A stretch of DNA of 64,000 nt. Origin: Dysidea avara. Taxonomy: Eukaryota; Porifera; Demospongiae; Dictyoceratida; Dysideidae. A model generated the notes under the pieces. That model had not been told where the DNA came from, searched no databases, and saw nothing but the letters and a program-made list of their open reading frames with translations. The stretch is from contig NC_089274.1 of assembly GCF_963678975.1 (NCBI RefSeq), forward strand, positions 21,413,133 to 21,477,132, written 5' to 3'. This document shows positions 12,205-23,595 of the stretch, piece by piece. Position numbers and translations under genes: made by a program. Positions within the stretch are counted from its first letter, which is position 1. Each line of letters opens with the position of its first letter.

Positions 12205-12669
12205 ATGCTTAATTGATGCACGCACAAAATGATAATCATATATTAGAGCTGCATGGATATACTTTGTGTGACTTGCAGAAGCTATATAATCTATACTGCA
12301 TTGTTAATGCAATGCATAATATAGCTAGCTATTATATTGATGACATAATGCTGAGGAATGATACTGTATAAGTTAGATAATGTGGAGTATGCGCATAATT
12401 ATATGACAGAGGTGCAGGTGGAGGCCAACTATTTATATATCTGCATGCTGATTGTTACTGGGCATACAAATAGGCAGTTGCCAATGCACCCATGCAGGAG
12501 TACAACCAATGGTCCAAAGAACACATGCACATGTACTGCAGCAAGTATTGATTATACTAGTAGAATGTGTGATAAAAAATAGATACATATAGTGATACAC
12601 CGTAATACACATGCACTTCACAAATTATATTTCTATATAATATACATTGTGGCTAATCATATAGCATTG

Positions 12670-13155
12670 TCATTCATCATCACCATAGATCATGTCATCG
12701 ATGGTCTGAGCCAGTCCTCCAAGACGTGTCTTTTCAAATTCAGGTCTCAGTTTCTCCCAAGCTGTCTTCATTTGTCTCACCCACTTATGGTTGGGCCCGA
12801 AGTATTCCGTGGCAGATTGTGATGGCCAATAATTTCTCAGCCACCCACGAATAGCTTGATTCTTAGCTTGGTTGTCTCTCCTGGATAACTTCTGTAAATT
12901 ACTTACACTGTTTGATACCTTCCGGAGATTTTTCAGCCACGTGTCACGAGTGTACTCCGGAGTCTCATCATCCTGTAAGGCCTTAACGATCATTTGTAGT
13001 TCGATAATGTGATCAATTGTATTTCCAGTTACAGCGCCGCTTCTGGCACACACCCCGCTTAGTTCACCATAGTGGCTGTACCTTCGACACAACTCATGTT
13101 TATCCAACCGAATATCACTAGCGTGTACTTGTTTTGAACCCACACCAGCCATCAT
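12670..13155 (-). CDS. HNH-nuclease-like protein, intronless, copy 1 (161 aa)
   Basis: A single open frame starts at MMAG (ATG ends at 13155). Two blocks match the HNH/beta-beta-alpha-metal nuclease pattern: C-x-x-SG-x-x-x-GN-x-IDHIIELQ (about residues 36-53), and later SNLQKLSRRDNQAKNQA, which resembles the 'NLQ-L-(C)-N-x-x-K' second half of HNH domains. The presumed metal/catalytic set is the DH pair, the Asn of NLQ and the Asn of DNQAK; the substrate is unknown. A Trp-rich tail (WLRNYWPSQS, KWVRQMKTAWEKLRPEF) follows. No signal peptide or membrane segment is seen. The absence of introns, in a window where the other genes are split, suggests retroposition or horizontal origin (inference). 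A paralog lies at 25265-25747. Transcription probably starts from the CRE-TATA promoter at 13246-13270. The family assignment rests on motif reading only. Confidence 0.75.
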   Translation of the reverse strand: MMAGVGSKQVHASDIRLDKHELCRRYSHYGELSGVCARSGAVTGNTIDHIIELQMIVKALQDDETPEYTRDTWLKNLRKVSNSVSNLQKLSRRDNQAKNQAIRGWLRNYWPSQSATEYFGPNHKWVRQMKTAWEKLRPEFEKTRLGGLAQTIDDMIYGDDE

Positions 13156-13245
13156 ATCTTAACTTCAGTTTATCTGACTTGACTGCAACTATAGTTACTT
13201 TAGCAAGTCTCTAGACTCTATATAGTCAGACTCCTGGGGAAAACA

Positions 13246-13270
13246 CCTTATATATATAGGGCTGACGTCA
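13246..13270 (-). promoter_or_regulatory. CRE-TATA core promoter of HNH-like gene copy 1
   Basis: On the minus strand a perfect palindromic CRE (TGACGTCA, 13263-13270) is followed 2 bp later by CCTATATATATAAGG (13246-13260), about 90 bp upstream of the ATG. The same module precedes the paralog at 25850-25876. CREB/ATF-type bZIP binding is inferred from the site. Confidence 0.7.
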
Positions 13271-13324
13271 AATGCATCATACTGCACTTAACTGCAACTA
13301 TATTTTAGCTGACTGCACAATATA

Positions 13325-13368
13325 TAGACCCCTGGGGAAATACCTTGTAAATAATATGGATGACGTCA
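13325..13368 (-). promoter_or_regulatory. Second upstream CRE module, tandem copy
   Basis: A second TGACGTCA lies at 13361-13368, 98 bp from the first. On the minus strand it is followed by an AT-rich box, AAGGTATTTCCCCAGG and the tract that also follows the first TATA box. The promoter is therefore a tandem duplication of one module. In the paralog the second CRE is changed to TAACGTCA (25966-25973). Confidence 0.6.
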
Positions 13369-13385
13369 GCGCGTATGTGCTAATG

Positions 13386-14396
13386 CGCGTTAGCACATAT
13401 TTATCGAATCACGTATTGTGGTTGTTGGCGGTATTAAATATTCATCGAATTACATTTAGTAGATGTTGGTGGTATCGTATATATTTTGGCAGGTTAGAGC
13501 ATATCTATGGTTAGAGGAAGGTGGACATGGCACGTGAGCGCATACATTTGTATTAAAAGTATAACTAAGCCTTCAGCGAAGTTTAAATAAGCACCATTCG
13601 AAAGTGTGCTGGACGTTTAGTATATTTCGCCGATCTGCCCCACTCTTCCCCGCTATTCCCGGTACTGTACGTAAATCGCTTTTGAATTTATAGAGGATCA
13701 CGTGTGCAGTAAGTTTGTCGGTGGAATCGATGCGTTGCACTCTAGAGACACCTTATAAGCTTGTATTCGAGTCCAAAAATCGTCGAAGAAGGTATTATGA
13801 GCTTCCAATGCTCGCTCCCACGGAATTAAAGAAAGGAAAGCGGACGCCGCTAGCGTGTCCTCATGGAGAATCAAGCAGGAAATAAGACACCTTCGTACTA
13901 ATTTTCTTCCGTTTGTCACAAGAAGCACAAGATAAATTAGTGTGGCTGTTGCTAAATAGTTTTAATCACTTCATTTTAGTCTTGGTATTAGAAATATTCA
14001 ATTAACGGTAATAGTTTTCAGTAGCGCTTATATCGTGTCCACCCTCCTCTGTTGGCAGGTGATTAGGTTGTTTCATCACGTGATCCGGTGCACGTGATCC
14101 CTTCTGAGCGCAGGTCGGTGACAGGCGCGTAGCTGCTATTGCGTTTTCGAGCCTTTGTTGTAATCTGTATGGCTCGATGTAGGATTTTTGGCCCCTGCAG
14201 CTAACTCGAGCCTATTTGGGCGAGAGTTCCATAGCCCAAAGAAAGCCCATAGTGGGGTAGAAGGGGTTCTATTAAGTAGCTAGTTGGAGTAATTGAAACC
14301 TTGCCAAAGTGATCATCTTGGTTTTCCTGTTGCCCAGATGAGGTCTTGTCGCCTTTGATAGGCGCTGTTAAGCGTTAGCACGTGTGCCTGCCTGTT
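13386..14396. other. Stretch without a recognised gene
   Basis: GC is higher than in the surroundings between 13500 and 14200. A minus-strand open frame at 13698-13928 (76 codons, ending ...SIPPTNLLHT) and a plus-strand frame starting at about 13730 (about 51 codons, MRCTLETPYK...) overlap. Neither has a recognised domain, so I do not call a gene. Confidence 0.35.
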
Positions 14397-15325
14397 TTGA
14401 TTATTATGATTATGATTAGATACTGGAAAGACAGCACTCAGTGCTGGTTACATCCAGGAGGGGGGGGGACCCTCAAAACAAAAAGGGGGTTAATTACAAC
14501 AAATCTAGTCCAAAAATACAATTATTAAACTGTTCTAGTGACTCTGTATCGATGATGTGATTAGGGAGGTTATTCCATTGCTTGATAGTCCCTGGAAAGT
14601 AACTCTGTTGGTAAGCAAGTGTTCTAGTTGGAGGAATTATATATCTGTATTGGTGATGCAATCTAGTTGGATATGAAGTAGGCTTGAAATACTCAGGGAG
14701 CTGGATAGATGGCAAAGCGTGATGTAATACTCTATATAGTAAGTTCAAACGATCAATACATCTTCTGCTCTGTAGGCTCTTCCAATGCAGTTGATCCAAC
14801 AGGTAAGTGACACTACTCATTGGATTGTAATCCGATGCTACCCATCTTGCAGCACGACGTTGTACCTTCTCTAAAGTATTAATTAAGTATAGCTGGTGAG
14901 GGTCCCAGACACAACTAGCATATTCCAGCAGAGGACGTATTGATGTTAAATAGGCTGTTATCTTAACTTCTTTGGAGCATTTACTTATATTACGTTTAAG
15001 AAAGTTGAGACTTTTAGTTGCTTTGCCGCAAAGATGATCGATGTGGTGGGACCAAGACATTGATTGGTGGAATATGACCCCTAGATATGGATGCTGACTC
15101 TTCAGTTCCAGAGCTTTATTGTCAATGCTGTAGGTGGTGAGCATGGGAGTTTTGCTTCTTGAACAACGTAGAAAAACACACTTTTCAACATTTAGTTTCA
15201 TTTGCCAAGTTTTAGCCCAGTGGAAGACTTTATTTAGATCTTGTTGTAGGATACTATTGTCTTCTTCTGAATCAATAATTCTGTAAATAATACAGTCATC
15301 GGCAAAGAGACGAATCGAGGAGCCT
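14397..15325 (-). mobile_element. 5'-truncated non-LTR retrotransposon (LINE), 3' end with RT
   Basis: The minus-strand frame runs from about 15325 to the stop at 14494 without lesions. It opens with RLFADDCIIYR, the FADD catalytic box of reverse transcriptase. It continues with the post-RT region typical of CR1/L2-like LINEs: KLNVEKCVFL, HPYLGVIF, IRPLLEYASCVWDP, LEKVQRRAARWVASDY, and WNNLPNHIIDTESLEQFNN at the C terminus. The 3' UTR ends in a short ATAATC-type simple-sequence tail (about 14398-14420), as expected for 3' ends primed by a tail repeat. The sequence upstream of FADD is missing, so it is a dead-on-arrival 5' truncation. The open frame over about 830 bp suggests a fairly young insertion. 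Confidence 0.85.
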
Positions 15326-15479
15326 GTTCATGGCTACCTGGCCACCTCCATGTGAACCGTGCCAGCAGCGCGGTTAGGAGCTGCAAACAGCTAATGGTTG
15401 TTGATACTGGCCGTCATAGAAAGGAACATATTTCAAAACGTTAAGTGAGTGATGTTGTATCAGTGTCATGCCCTGATCT

Positions 15480-17985
15480 GGCAAGCAGTCATGATCAGCT
15501 GTTAGACTACACCAGTTTCATTGATACTTAGCTGCGTGACACTACAGTATAGCTAGTACCGTGGCCTTTGTTTGATTGAAGTTTTATGGTCATAGTTTTG
15601 ACTTATGCTAAGACTGCTATAAGTGTGTCACCAGCTAGCATGTTGCAAAGTTGGCAGTATCGGTAGCGGTAGCTGTAACTTGTTCATCTATAATATACAT
15701 GTGGATGCAAGTGCGTTTTAGTGGCTGCACGGCCTGTTGGATTTTAGCATTGTAGTCATGTGCTGGCCTAGCTGATGTGCAGCTGCACTATGTCCCCAGC
15801 TCACAGTGCAGTCATAGTGAGTGATATTGGCTCAGCTACTTGTACACTCTTGACACAATCATAATTGATGTGTTCCCCATATCCAGAGAGTTGAGGTGCA
15901 GCTCAGTCTGACGTGTCACTAATCTGATACTGCTTAGAGCAATCTCACATCTCTATTCATAGTGTAGGCACCTGTGTTAAACATGCCTGGTGTGATTTCG
16001 GATAAGCCAGTGTGTGATACAGCTGGCATGTGGTTATGATCAAATAGCTTAGTATAACTTTGTCTTGTTGCCTGAAGTAGTGCTACCAGATCTATCCTCA
16101 CTCAATTGTTTTGTTCGGTGGTCACCATAGCTGTTGTAGTGTGCTGCTCATCTGTCACATCCTGACTCGCTGGATATCGAATATGCCAGTATGTTTTTTT
16201 TTTTTCTCTTTTGATTGCTAGCAGTTCTAGTCAAGGTGTTCCCAGCAAGTGAGCTGTAGTAGTAGCTGGTCATCTTAATTATCAGCTATCGATTTAGCTG
16301 ATATGTGTGTACTGTACATGTGCTGCTGAACATCGCTGCCACATCTAGCTGGAGCAAATAATGTAGTCGGGTGCTAATGATCAAGTTGATGTCTGACTCT
16401 GCTGTGTTGGTCGCTTAGCAGGTGCAGTCATAAGCTCTCAGTGCAGTGCAGCTGAAGTGTGCTTAAACTGTGGCCGCAGCAGCTGCATGTCCTGTCGTTT
16501 AGTGGTAGTGATTAGCTTATGTGTAACTGTACAATGCTACAAATGTAGCTATCTCGTCATTCAGTTAAGTGCAATAACTGATATGCCACTGTATAATCAA
16601 CTGAGTAGCTGTTATGTCTACTGCCATTGATGCTATCATGTATAGCTGATACGCATCTATAATGCACTGTGGTACCACTGTATAGCCGTCAAATATACTG
16701 CAAATGATGCTGTCAGGTGCTACTGTTATAGCTGCATGATGCAGGCACTAGGCCTTTATGATTAGTGTGGGTGAAGAGGAATCTTTAGAGTACATGGCTG
16801 AGCATGCTAAGTATGTTAAATTTTGCAGAGACCAAAGCCCAACCTCATGCGATTGCTATGGCCCTGTAATGCGCAACTGTACTGCGCTACTGACATAGCT
16901 GTCTCCCCACTGTGACTGATGCTGAGTAATAGTGATGGAATCAGGTACTAAAGCTCATGACTGTCCTGTGCTGTTATTATCTGTAAGATCTCTCAATGGT
17001 GCAGGTACTAATAATGCAACTGATATGTAGCCGCAATCATGAGATGGTCAGGAGTATCAAACTAGTCCTATCCTGGTATGGCTGTTACATCTGCAACTAA
17101 TGCATCAGATGTTTTCAGTATGTAACTGTGCTATTAAAATTCCTGACATGTCCGCTGCACATGATTGTGTCAAGTGTTAGCAATATATCTGATGTGTGGG
17201 TGTAGGATCATGACATAGCCAGGTGTCACATCTACTACAATTAATGCAGTCAGATGTAACAACATACCTGGTATGTGACTGCACAGTGCTACTGGTGTAG
17301 CTGTCCTATCCACTGTAGCTGATCATGATGCAGTTAGGTAATGATATAGTTGTTGTGTGGCTGCTCTGTTGATGTTTCTGCCACCTCCGCTGTGACATGT
17401 TTCTGTGCTAACAATGTAGCTGATGTGTGGCTGTGGCTACAGTGCATGGTAATAATGTATAGCAGTACTATGGCTGTGTCATTTTTTAATTCTACACTGA
17501 TGTAGTCAGAAGCTAGCAATATAATGACTGTACAGTGTTGTTGACGTAGCAATCGCCTCAATTACAGCTGATGCATGCAATGTAGCTGTCGCGTAACTGT
17601 GTGATGACAAGAGGTCACGTTCACTGTGATTGATAGTCAGGTAGCTGATGTGTGACTGTACTGTGATACCAACATGGCTATCACATTAATTTTACTAGAA
17701 TTGATGCACCCAGGTACTAATGTCTTAGCAAATGTGACTGAAGAGCACTACTGGCAGTGTCACGTTTAGGTGTTACCTGCATTGCTCAAGTGTGACTGTA
17801 CTGAGTTGCCAGAGTATCTGTCCTGTATTTACTGTGATAATTATTGATGTAGTCAGACACACATATAGTTGATGTACGACTGCAATGTATAGTTGCTCTA
17901 TTTAGTGCACCAGGTGCTGCCGATCCACATTGCTGATGTGCCACCAACTTGCATGTCACTTTTTCTTCTTTTTTTTGTGGTTGAT
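15480..17985. repeat. Degenerate complex satellite with irregular ~90-130-bp units
   Basis: Recurring blocks such as GTGACTGTACAGTGCTACTG, 'atgtagctgtc', 'gatgctgtcaggtgctac' and 'gtagctgatgtgtgactg' appear again and again with irregular spacing, all on one strand. It merges at about 17986 into the 26-bp array and shares its 'gtgctactgatgtagct' core. No coding frame was seen. Confidence 0.7.
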
Positions 17986-20105
17986 GCTGTCAGGTGCTAC
18001 TCGTATCACAAATGCTACTGATGTAGCTCATGTTCATGTGCTATTGACATAACTCATATTACCAGTGCTACTGATGTAGCTCATGTTTGGGTGCTACTGA
18101 CATAAATCCTGTTACAAGTGCTGCCAACGTAGCTCGTGATTATGTTTGTGCATAGTTCATGTTTGAGAGCTACCAGCGTAGCCCATGTTTGAGTGCTACG
18201 GATGTAGTCCACGTTTACTGATGTAGCTCATGTTTGAGTGCTAATGACATAGCTCATGTTCGAGTGCTACTGGTGTAGCTCGTGTGTGAGTGCTATACTG
18301 ATGTATGACATCACTCATGCTTGAGTGCTGCCAAATTACCTCATCTGAGTGCTACTGACATTGCTCATGTATGGCTGCTATTAACGTAGCTCATATCTGG
18401 GTGCTACTGATGTAGTTCACGCTGAGTGCTACCAACTTACCTCATTTGAGTGTTACAGACATATATATGTAGCTAATGTCTGTGTGCTATTGACTTAGCT
18501 CCTGTCTGGGTACTACCAATATAGCTCATGTCTGAGTGCTACCAACATAGTAAATGTTTGAGTATTAGCAAAGTAGCTCATGTACTGACGTCCAGCATGT
18601 GTGAGTGCTACCAACATGGCTCATGGTCATATCTGAATAATGCTAATGGTATAGCTAATGTTTGAATGCTACTGACATAGCCCATGTTGAGTGCTATCCC
18701 GACATATATAGATCATGTTTGAGTGCTACCAACATAGCTCGTGTCTGAGTACTACTGATGTAGTTCATGTTACCAGCTTACCTCTTTTGAGTGCTACTAA
18801 CGTATACGTAGCTCATGTCTGAGTGCTACTGATATAGCTCATGTTTGAGTGCTACCAAACATAGCTCATGTCTGAAATTGAGTGCTACTGATGAATTATA
18901 TAGCTCATGTCTGCATGCTACTGATGTAGCTCATGTTTGAGTGCTACCAACATAGAGTGCAGTAGGTCATGTTGCCAACTTATCTCTTTTGAGTGCTACC
19001 GGCATAGCTCATGTCTGAGTGCTACTGATATAACTCATGTTTAAGTGCTACCAAACATAGCTCATGTCTAAAATTGAGTGCTACTGATGTTCATAGCTCA
19101 TGTTTGCATGCTACTGACGTAGCTCATTTTTGAGTGCTACTGACGTAGCTTATGTTTGAGTGCCACCAACATAGCTCATGATCATGTCTGAGCACAGTAG
19201 CTCATGTTACCAACTTACCTCTTTTGAGTGCTACCAGCATAGCTCATATGCATGTCTGAGTGCTACTGATATAGCTCATGTTTGAGTGCTACCAACATAG
19301 CTCATGTCTCAGTGCTACTGATATACCTAATGTTTGAGTGTTACTGACTGCTCATGTTTGTGTGCTACCAAGCTAGCTCATGTCTGATATTGAGTGCTAC
19401 TGATGTTCATAGTTCATTGCTACTGACATAGCTCATGTTTGAATGCTACCAACTTACCTCTTTTGAGTGCTACTGATGTAGTTCATGTTTGAGTGCTACC
19501 AATATGTTTATGTTTGAGTTCTACTGTTGTAACTCATGTTTGAGTGCTACCGATGTAGCTCATTCCTGAGTGCTACCGACATATAGTAGTTTATGTTTAA
19601 GTGCTACCGACATAGCTCATATTGTGAGATGTAGCTCATGTTTGAGTACCAACTTACCTCATTTGGATGTTACCAACATAGCTCATTTCTGGGTGCTACA
19701 GTCTGGCTACTAGTGATGTAGTTCATGTCTGAGTGCAACTGACAGCTCATGTCTGGGTGTTACCGACATATTGAGTTCTACCGATGTAACTCAGATTTGG
19801 GTACTACCAACGTAGCTCATGTTTGAGTGCTGCTGACATAGCTCGTTTGAGTGCTATCAGCTTAACTCATGTTTGAGTGCTGCCGATGTAACTCATGTGT
19901 GAGTGCTACCAACGTAGCTCATGTTTGAGTGCTACCGACATAGCTTATGCTGTGTGAGTGCTACCAACATGGCTTACACTGTGAGATGTAGCTCATGTTT
20001 GAGTACCAACTTATCTCATTTGAGTGCTACCAACATAGCCTGTGTCTGGCTACTACTGATGTAGCTCATGTCCGAGTTCTACTGACAGCTCGTGTCTGGG
20101 TGTCA
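17986..20105 (+). repeat. 26-bp minisatellite array (~2.1 kb)
   Basis: The unit is approximately GAGTGCTACC + GACATAGCTC + ATGTTT, repeated roughly 80 times with many substitutions and small indels. Variants alternate 'accaacata' and 'actgatgta' in the middle. The array ends sharply at about 20105, where dispersed repeat B begins. Confidence 0.9.
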
Positions 20106-20850
20106 CTGAGGTACCCCTGGGTCTCTTGGCCCCCTTTAACTTTGCATAATTTGTATATGCTGTCTAAAATCTTATGACATTTATACCATTCATTTTTGAC
20201 AGTTGATGCTATAACTTACATTAGAGAGACATGGATTATGCGATGTAGCTGTGCGTGTTTCTTGCTCAAGGAAACAACAACAGCACCAAAGTGGCCCAGC
20301 TGGGAATACTCACATTGCTCCAGTCTACCCATGCAGCTGTTAAAATGGAGACATGCCAACTGGGGAAGCAGCCCACCCAGCTGTAACATCAATGGGTACC
20401 TGAAAGGAGAAGACTACATAATATCAATTTCAAATAATTTTCATGTCATGTAGATAGCATATACATTTTGCATGTATAATGAGTCTTTCATTGAAGCATG
20501 CAGGGTGGGGGTAGTTATGGTAGCTACATATATGGGGTACCATCAAGATTGAACCATATTAGTAGATTTGCAAACAAATCCTCTATAATATTTAAGAAAG
20601 AAAAGACTTACTGTTAATCTCAAAAATTTTGTGTAAATTTTAATCCTTAACCATTTTAGGCTCTACACAATAATATTTAAGCGAATAGCAACAAGATAAT
20701 TGACTGTCACACCTTTGCTAATGTGTAGCTCTATCAAGAGTTCACAAAGAAGTAAGTTACTACTTTATATCATGAGCTCTTGGCTATATATGCATGTATG
20801 TTGATCTCAATTTGTATTGTTATAATAACAAATTGTAGTGGCTACAATTA
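20106..20850 (+). repeat. Dispersed repeat B, copy 1 (copy 2 at 28757-29600)
   Basis: It starts 'gggtctcttggccccc', continues 'gtatatgctgtctaaaatcttatga' and 'ttagagagacatggattatg', and later 'tataatgagtctttcat' and 'gaagcatgcagggtgg'. All recur in order at 28757-29600. The middle parts differ: copy 2 carries a lipocalin exon-3-like block that copy 1 lacks. Confidence 0.75.
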
Positions 20851-21194
20851 CAATTCACTATACAAAGTGTTGTGTTTACGTAAGTTGCAAAACTTCATTA
20901 GAGGGCCCGTCATACTGTATACGATGTTCCGGCCCTGCTGCAAGTGATCCAGCTGAACTAACTGTCATTATGTAGTCCAGCTGGACCATGTAAGGTTGAA
21001 GGTTGGAACAGGCATGCCCAATACATTTCTATTGAAAAACCATTAAAAATGAAATTTGTTATTGTGTATCGTCTACCTCACATCTGATAGGTAATTTTCT
21101 GACATGTGCATGTAGAACAACTCTCTGTGACTTACTGAACATAGCTATACCTATTGAATTTTTCAAGAGGAAATGGTGCTTCATCTTGTCTAGC
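20851..21194. other. Gene-free spacer
   Basis: No gene recognised. It contains a GTCCAGCTGGAC palindrome at about 20977 and related 'ccagctga' words. Confidence 0.35.
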
Positions 21195-22885
21195 TGGTTT
21201 CAAGGTTTACAGCCAATGAACAGGCTCAGTATGCAGGGGCGGGTGCAGTTGCTGAAGAGGTAATTGGATCAATCTGTACTATCGTAATGTATGGCGGGTA
21301 AGAAAAAGAAGTAGGATATTTTGCTGTTATACAATTAATCATATGATAATTGCACAATGGACTTTTGAAAAAGGCTAAGAGCTTAGGAATAAAGAAGGAG
21401 GTGATATTTGGAGTTGGAGTTCATTCAACAATTTTATTTGCAATCGCAGGCATTGCTTACTGGTAAGACTTGTTGAATATACTACTTGATCAATTTACAA
21501 ATGTATATACATGGTACTAGGTTCTGTGGCTACTTGATCACTAATATGTCAGATATTCAACTGGAGATGTCTTGATGTAGGTGAATATTATATAACCTTA
21601 CTGTTTGGTGACTTTATTTGTTTCATTCTTATACAGATGTTCTGAACAATCATAATGGGGGCACAAGTTCTGGGTCATACTTCTCCTAACTTTCAAGATT
21701 TTACTGCTGCTAGAGGTATACAGCTGGAGAAATATTTGATGCAATAGACAGAGTAGGTGTATTATTAACTGCTCTCTAAAGTTTGTTCACTGTGTGTGAC
21801 TTGGTTGTGCAGTGTATCTGTGCATGTGTATAGTGCAATGTGTGTGTGTATGTAGGCACATTGGTTAGTACATCAACTGTTTTTAATCATAATTTTTTTT
21901 AAACTTCCTATCTGTAGTCAACACATTGACTGTGCAGTTTGCAAGAGTGGTAGTATGTCTTGTATGTAGATACCAGAGATAGACAGTACAGAGACAGATA
22001 AGGGTCTTCAGCTAGAGAGATTCAATAGTGATGTTATACTGTCAAATGTTTGTTTCAGTTATCCATCCAGGCCAGATGTGCAGATGAATTTTAAATAGTT
22101 GATTATTGTATTCAATTTTGTTATTAATGAATGTAAATTTTCAGGTGTTAGATGAACTAAGCATCAGAGTCAGTCCTGTTGGTTCTAGTTGGCCTGGTGG
22201 TTGTGGCAAAAGTACAGTGGTACAGTAAGTGCAGAGGTTCTATGATGTATCTGAAGGACAAGCAACCAACTGGAAGTGTTTACAGCATTTTTGTAACTTA
22301 GTCCTTCATCTTCTATTGGAGGATATGATATATATATAAAGGAATTAAATCTACCAGAGTATTGGAGTTGTTAGCCGGGAACCAGTGCTGTTTGGTACCA
22401 CAATAGCTGAAAACATCTGTTACGGAAGAGAAGATGCCACTCAAGAGGAAATAGAAGCAGCAGCCAAGACAGCTACCTAGCTAATGCTCGCTCATTCATC
22501 CTTGAACTTCCAGTTAAATATAGCTAATGATATTCTTAGAGAGACACAGTTGTCAGGAGGATAGAAACAACATTTGGCCATTGCTCGTGCTCTAGTACTT
22601 GACCCAAAGACACTCTTACTGGATGAGGCCATGTCTGCTTTAGACTCTGAAAGTGAAGCTCAAGTATACAAGCAGCCCTAGACAAAGTATGTACTCTTTT
22701 GCTACTGAAATATGTGCAACTAATTCTATTACACCTTTTACAGGCCAGACAAGGTCGCACTACAATTGTCATTACTCATCCCCTGTCCACTATTCAAGGG
22801 GCAGACATCATTGCAGCTTTAGCTAATGGTAAAGTGGTGGAGAGGGGGACTCACTCCGTATACTATGACCTTGTAACAGCTCAGG
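21195..22885 (+). pseudogene. ABCB (P-glycoprotein-type) transporter, N-terminal half, pseudogene
   Basis: The pieces follow the first half of an ABCB exporter. They are FTANEQAQYAGAGAVAEEVI (about 21205-21265), LLKKAKSLGIKKEVIFGVGV (about 21360-21420), IIMGAQVLGHTSPNFQDFTA (21650-21710), GEIFDAIDR (21725-21753), CFSYPSRPDVQ (22055-22085), a damaged Walker A GGCGKSTVVQ (22198-22227), [20 protein letters not shown] (22365-22425), [19 protein letters not shown] (22540-22600) with a stop inside the signature, [15 protein letters not shown] (22615-22660), and [14 protein letters not shown] (22770-22812). In-frame stops after VVQ, after the signature GG and after YKQP, plus an insertion in Walker A, make it non-functional. 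The H-loop reads THPLST in place of AHRLST. The N-half lies downstream of a C-half on the same strand, so the two are not one gene in normal order. Confidence 0.85.
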
Positions 22886-22894
22886 TATGCACTT

Positions 22895-22955
22895 CAATCA
22901 TTGTACAGCCTGGTCAGACACTGGCTCTAGTGGATGTGGCAAGAGTACATACATG
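22895..22955 (+). pseudogene. Fragment identical to the damaged Walker-A exon of the upstream ABCB pseudogene
   Basis: GTACAGCCTGGTCAGACACT and the following ggctctagtggatgtggcaagagtac also occur at about 5068-5118, including the same deletion ahead of the Walker A. It sits directly after the N-half NBD at a place where it does not belong in the gene. Confidence 0.75.
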
Positions 22956-23595
22956 CAGTTATGTAGTTGACCTCTCGCTTATAAGACTGGGTACAAAAGT
23001 TTATGCTCTCCTGTGATCAAACCTAGCTATATCAACAAAAGTTAAAGGTATTCAAACTTTGTAAGAGTGATCTACCTGATTCTATTTACAGCAGAAGGTT
23101 CCTTTATCTGCATGGTCTCTGCTCAGCTTACACATTTATTATTTATTTAAAAAACAAATTGGAGTATCTCTACAACATGTGCATGTTCTTTTTTCTGCTT
23201 CCATACTATAGATGCTTAATATTGATGCATACACAAAATGATAGTCTTATAGTTAGAGTTGAATGTACGTTGTTTGTGTGACTTGCAGAAGCTATATAAC
23301 TATACATCGTTAATGCAGCTATAACTATTATAGTGATGACATAACACTGAGACATGATACTATATAGATTGTGATTGTAATGTAATCAAGGAGCATATGT
23401 GCACATTTGACGGAGGTGCAGGTGGAGGCCAACTATTATTTATTTGTTTATTACTGGGCACACAAAGGGGCTACCAACACCTCAAAGAAATCGCACATGC
23501 ACATGTACAGCAAGTATGGAAAGCAAGCAATTATTTATATAGTAAGTATGATAACAAGTGCAAATTATAAGTAGATACATACATAAGTGATAAAA

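Larger units (their letters stand above)
12205..13385. repeat. Segmental duplication, copy 1 (HNH gene plus flanks)
   Basis: From 'gatgcttaattgatgcacgcacaaaatgata' through the HNH-like gene to the promoter at 13370, the order of blocks matches 23213-25990. The second copy is split by an insert of about 1.6 kb. Shared non-coding landmarks are 'cttgcagaagctatata', 'ggtgcaggtggaggccaac' and 'cacatgcacatgtac'. Confidence 0.8.

Noticed and set aside
13698-13928. A 76-codon gene on the minus strand
   Set aside because: An overlapping plus-strand frame is equally open, there is no recognisable domain, and no splice partners were found.
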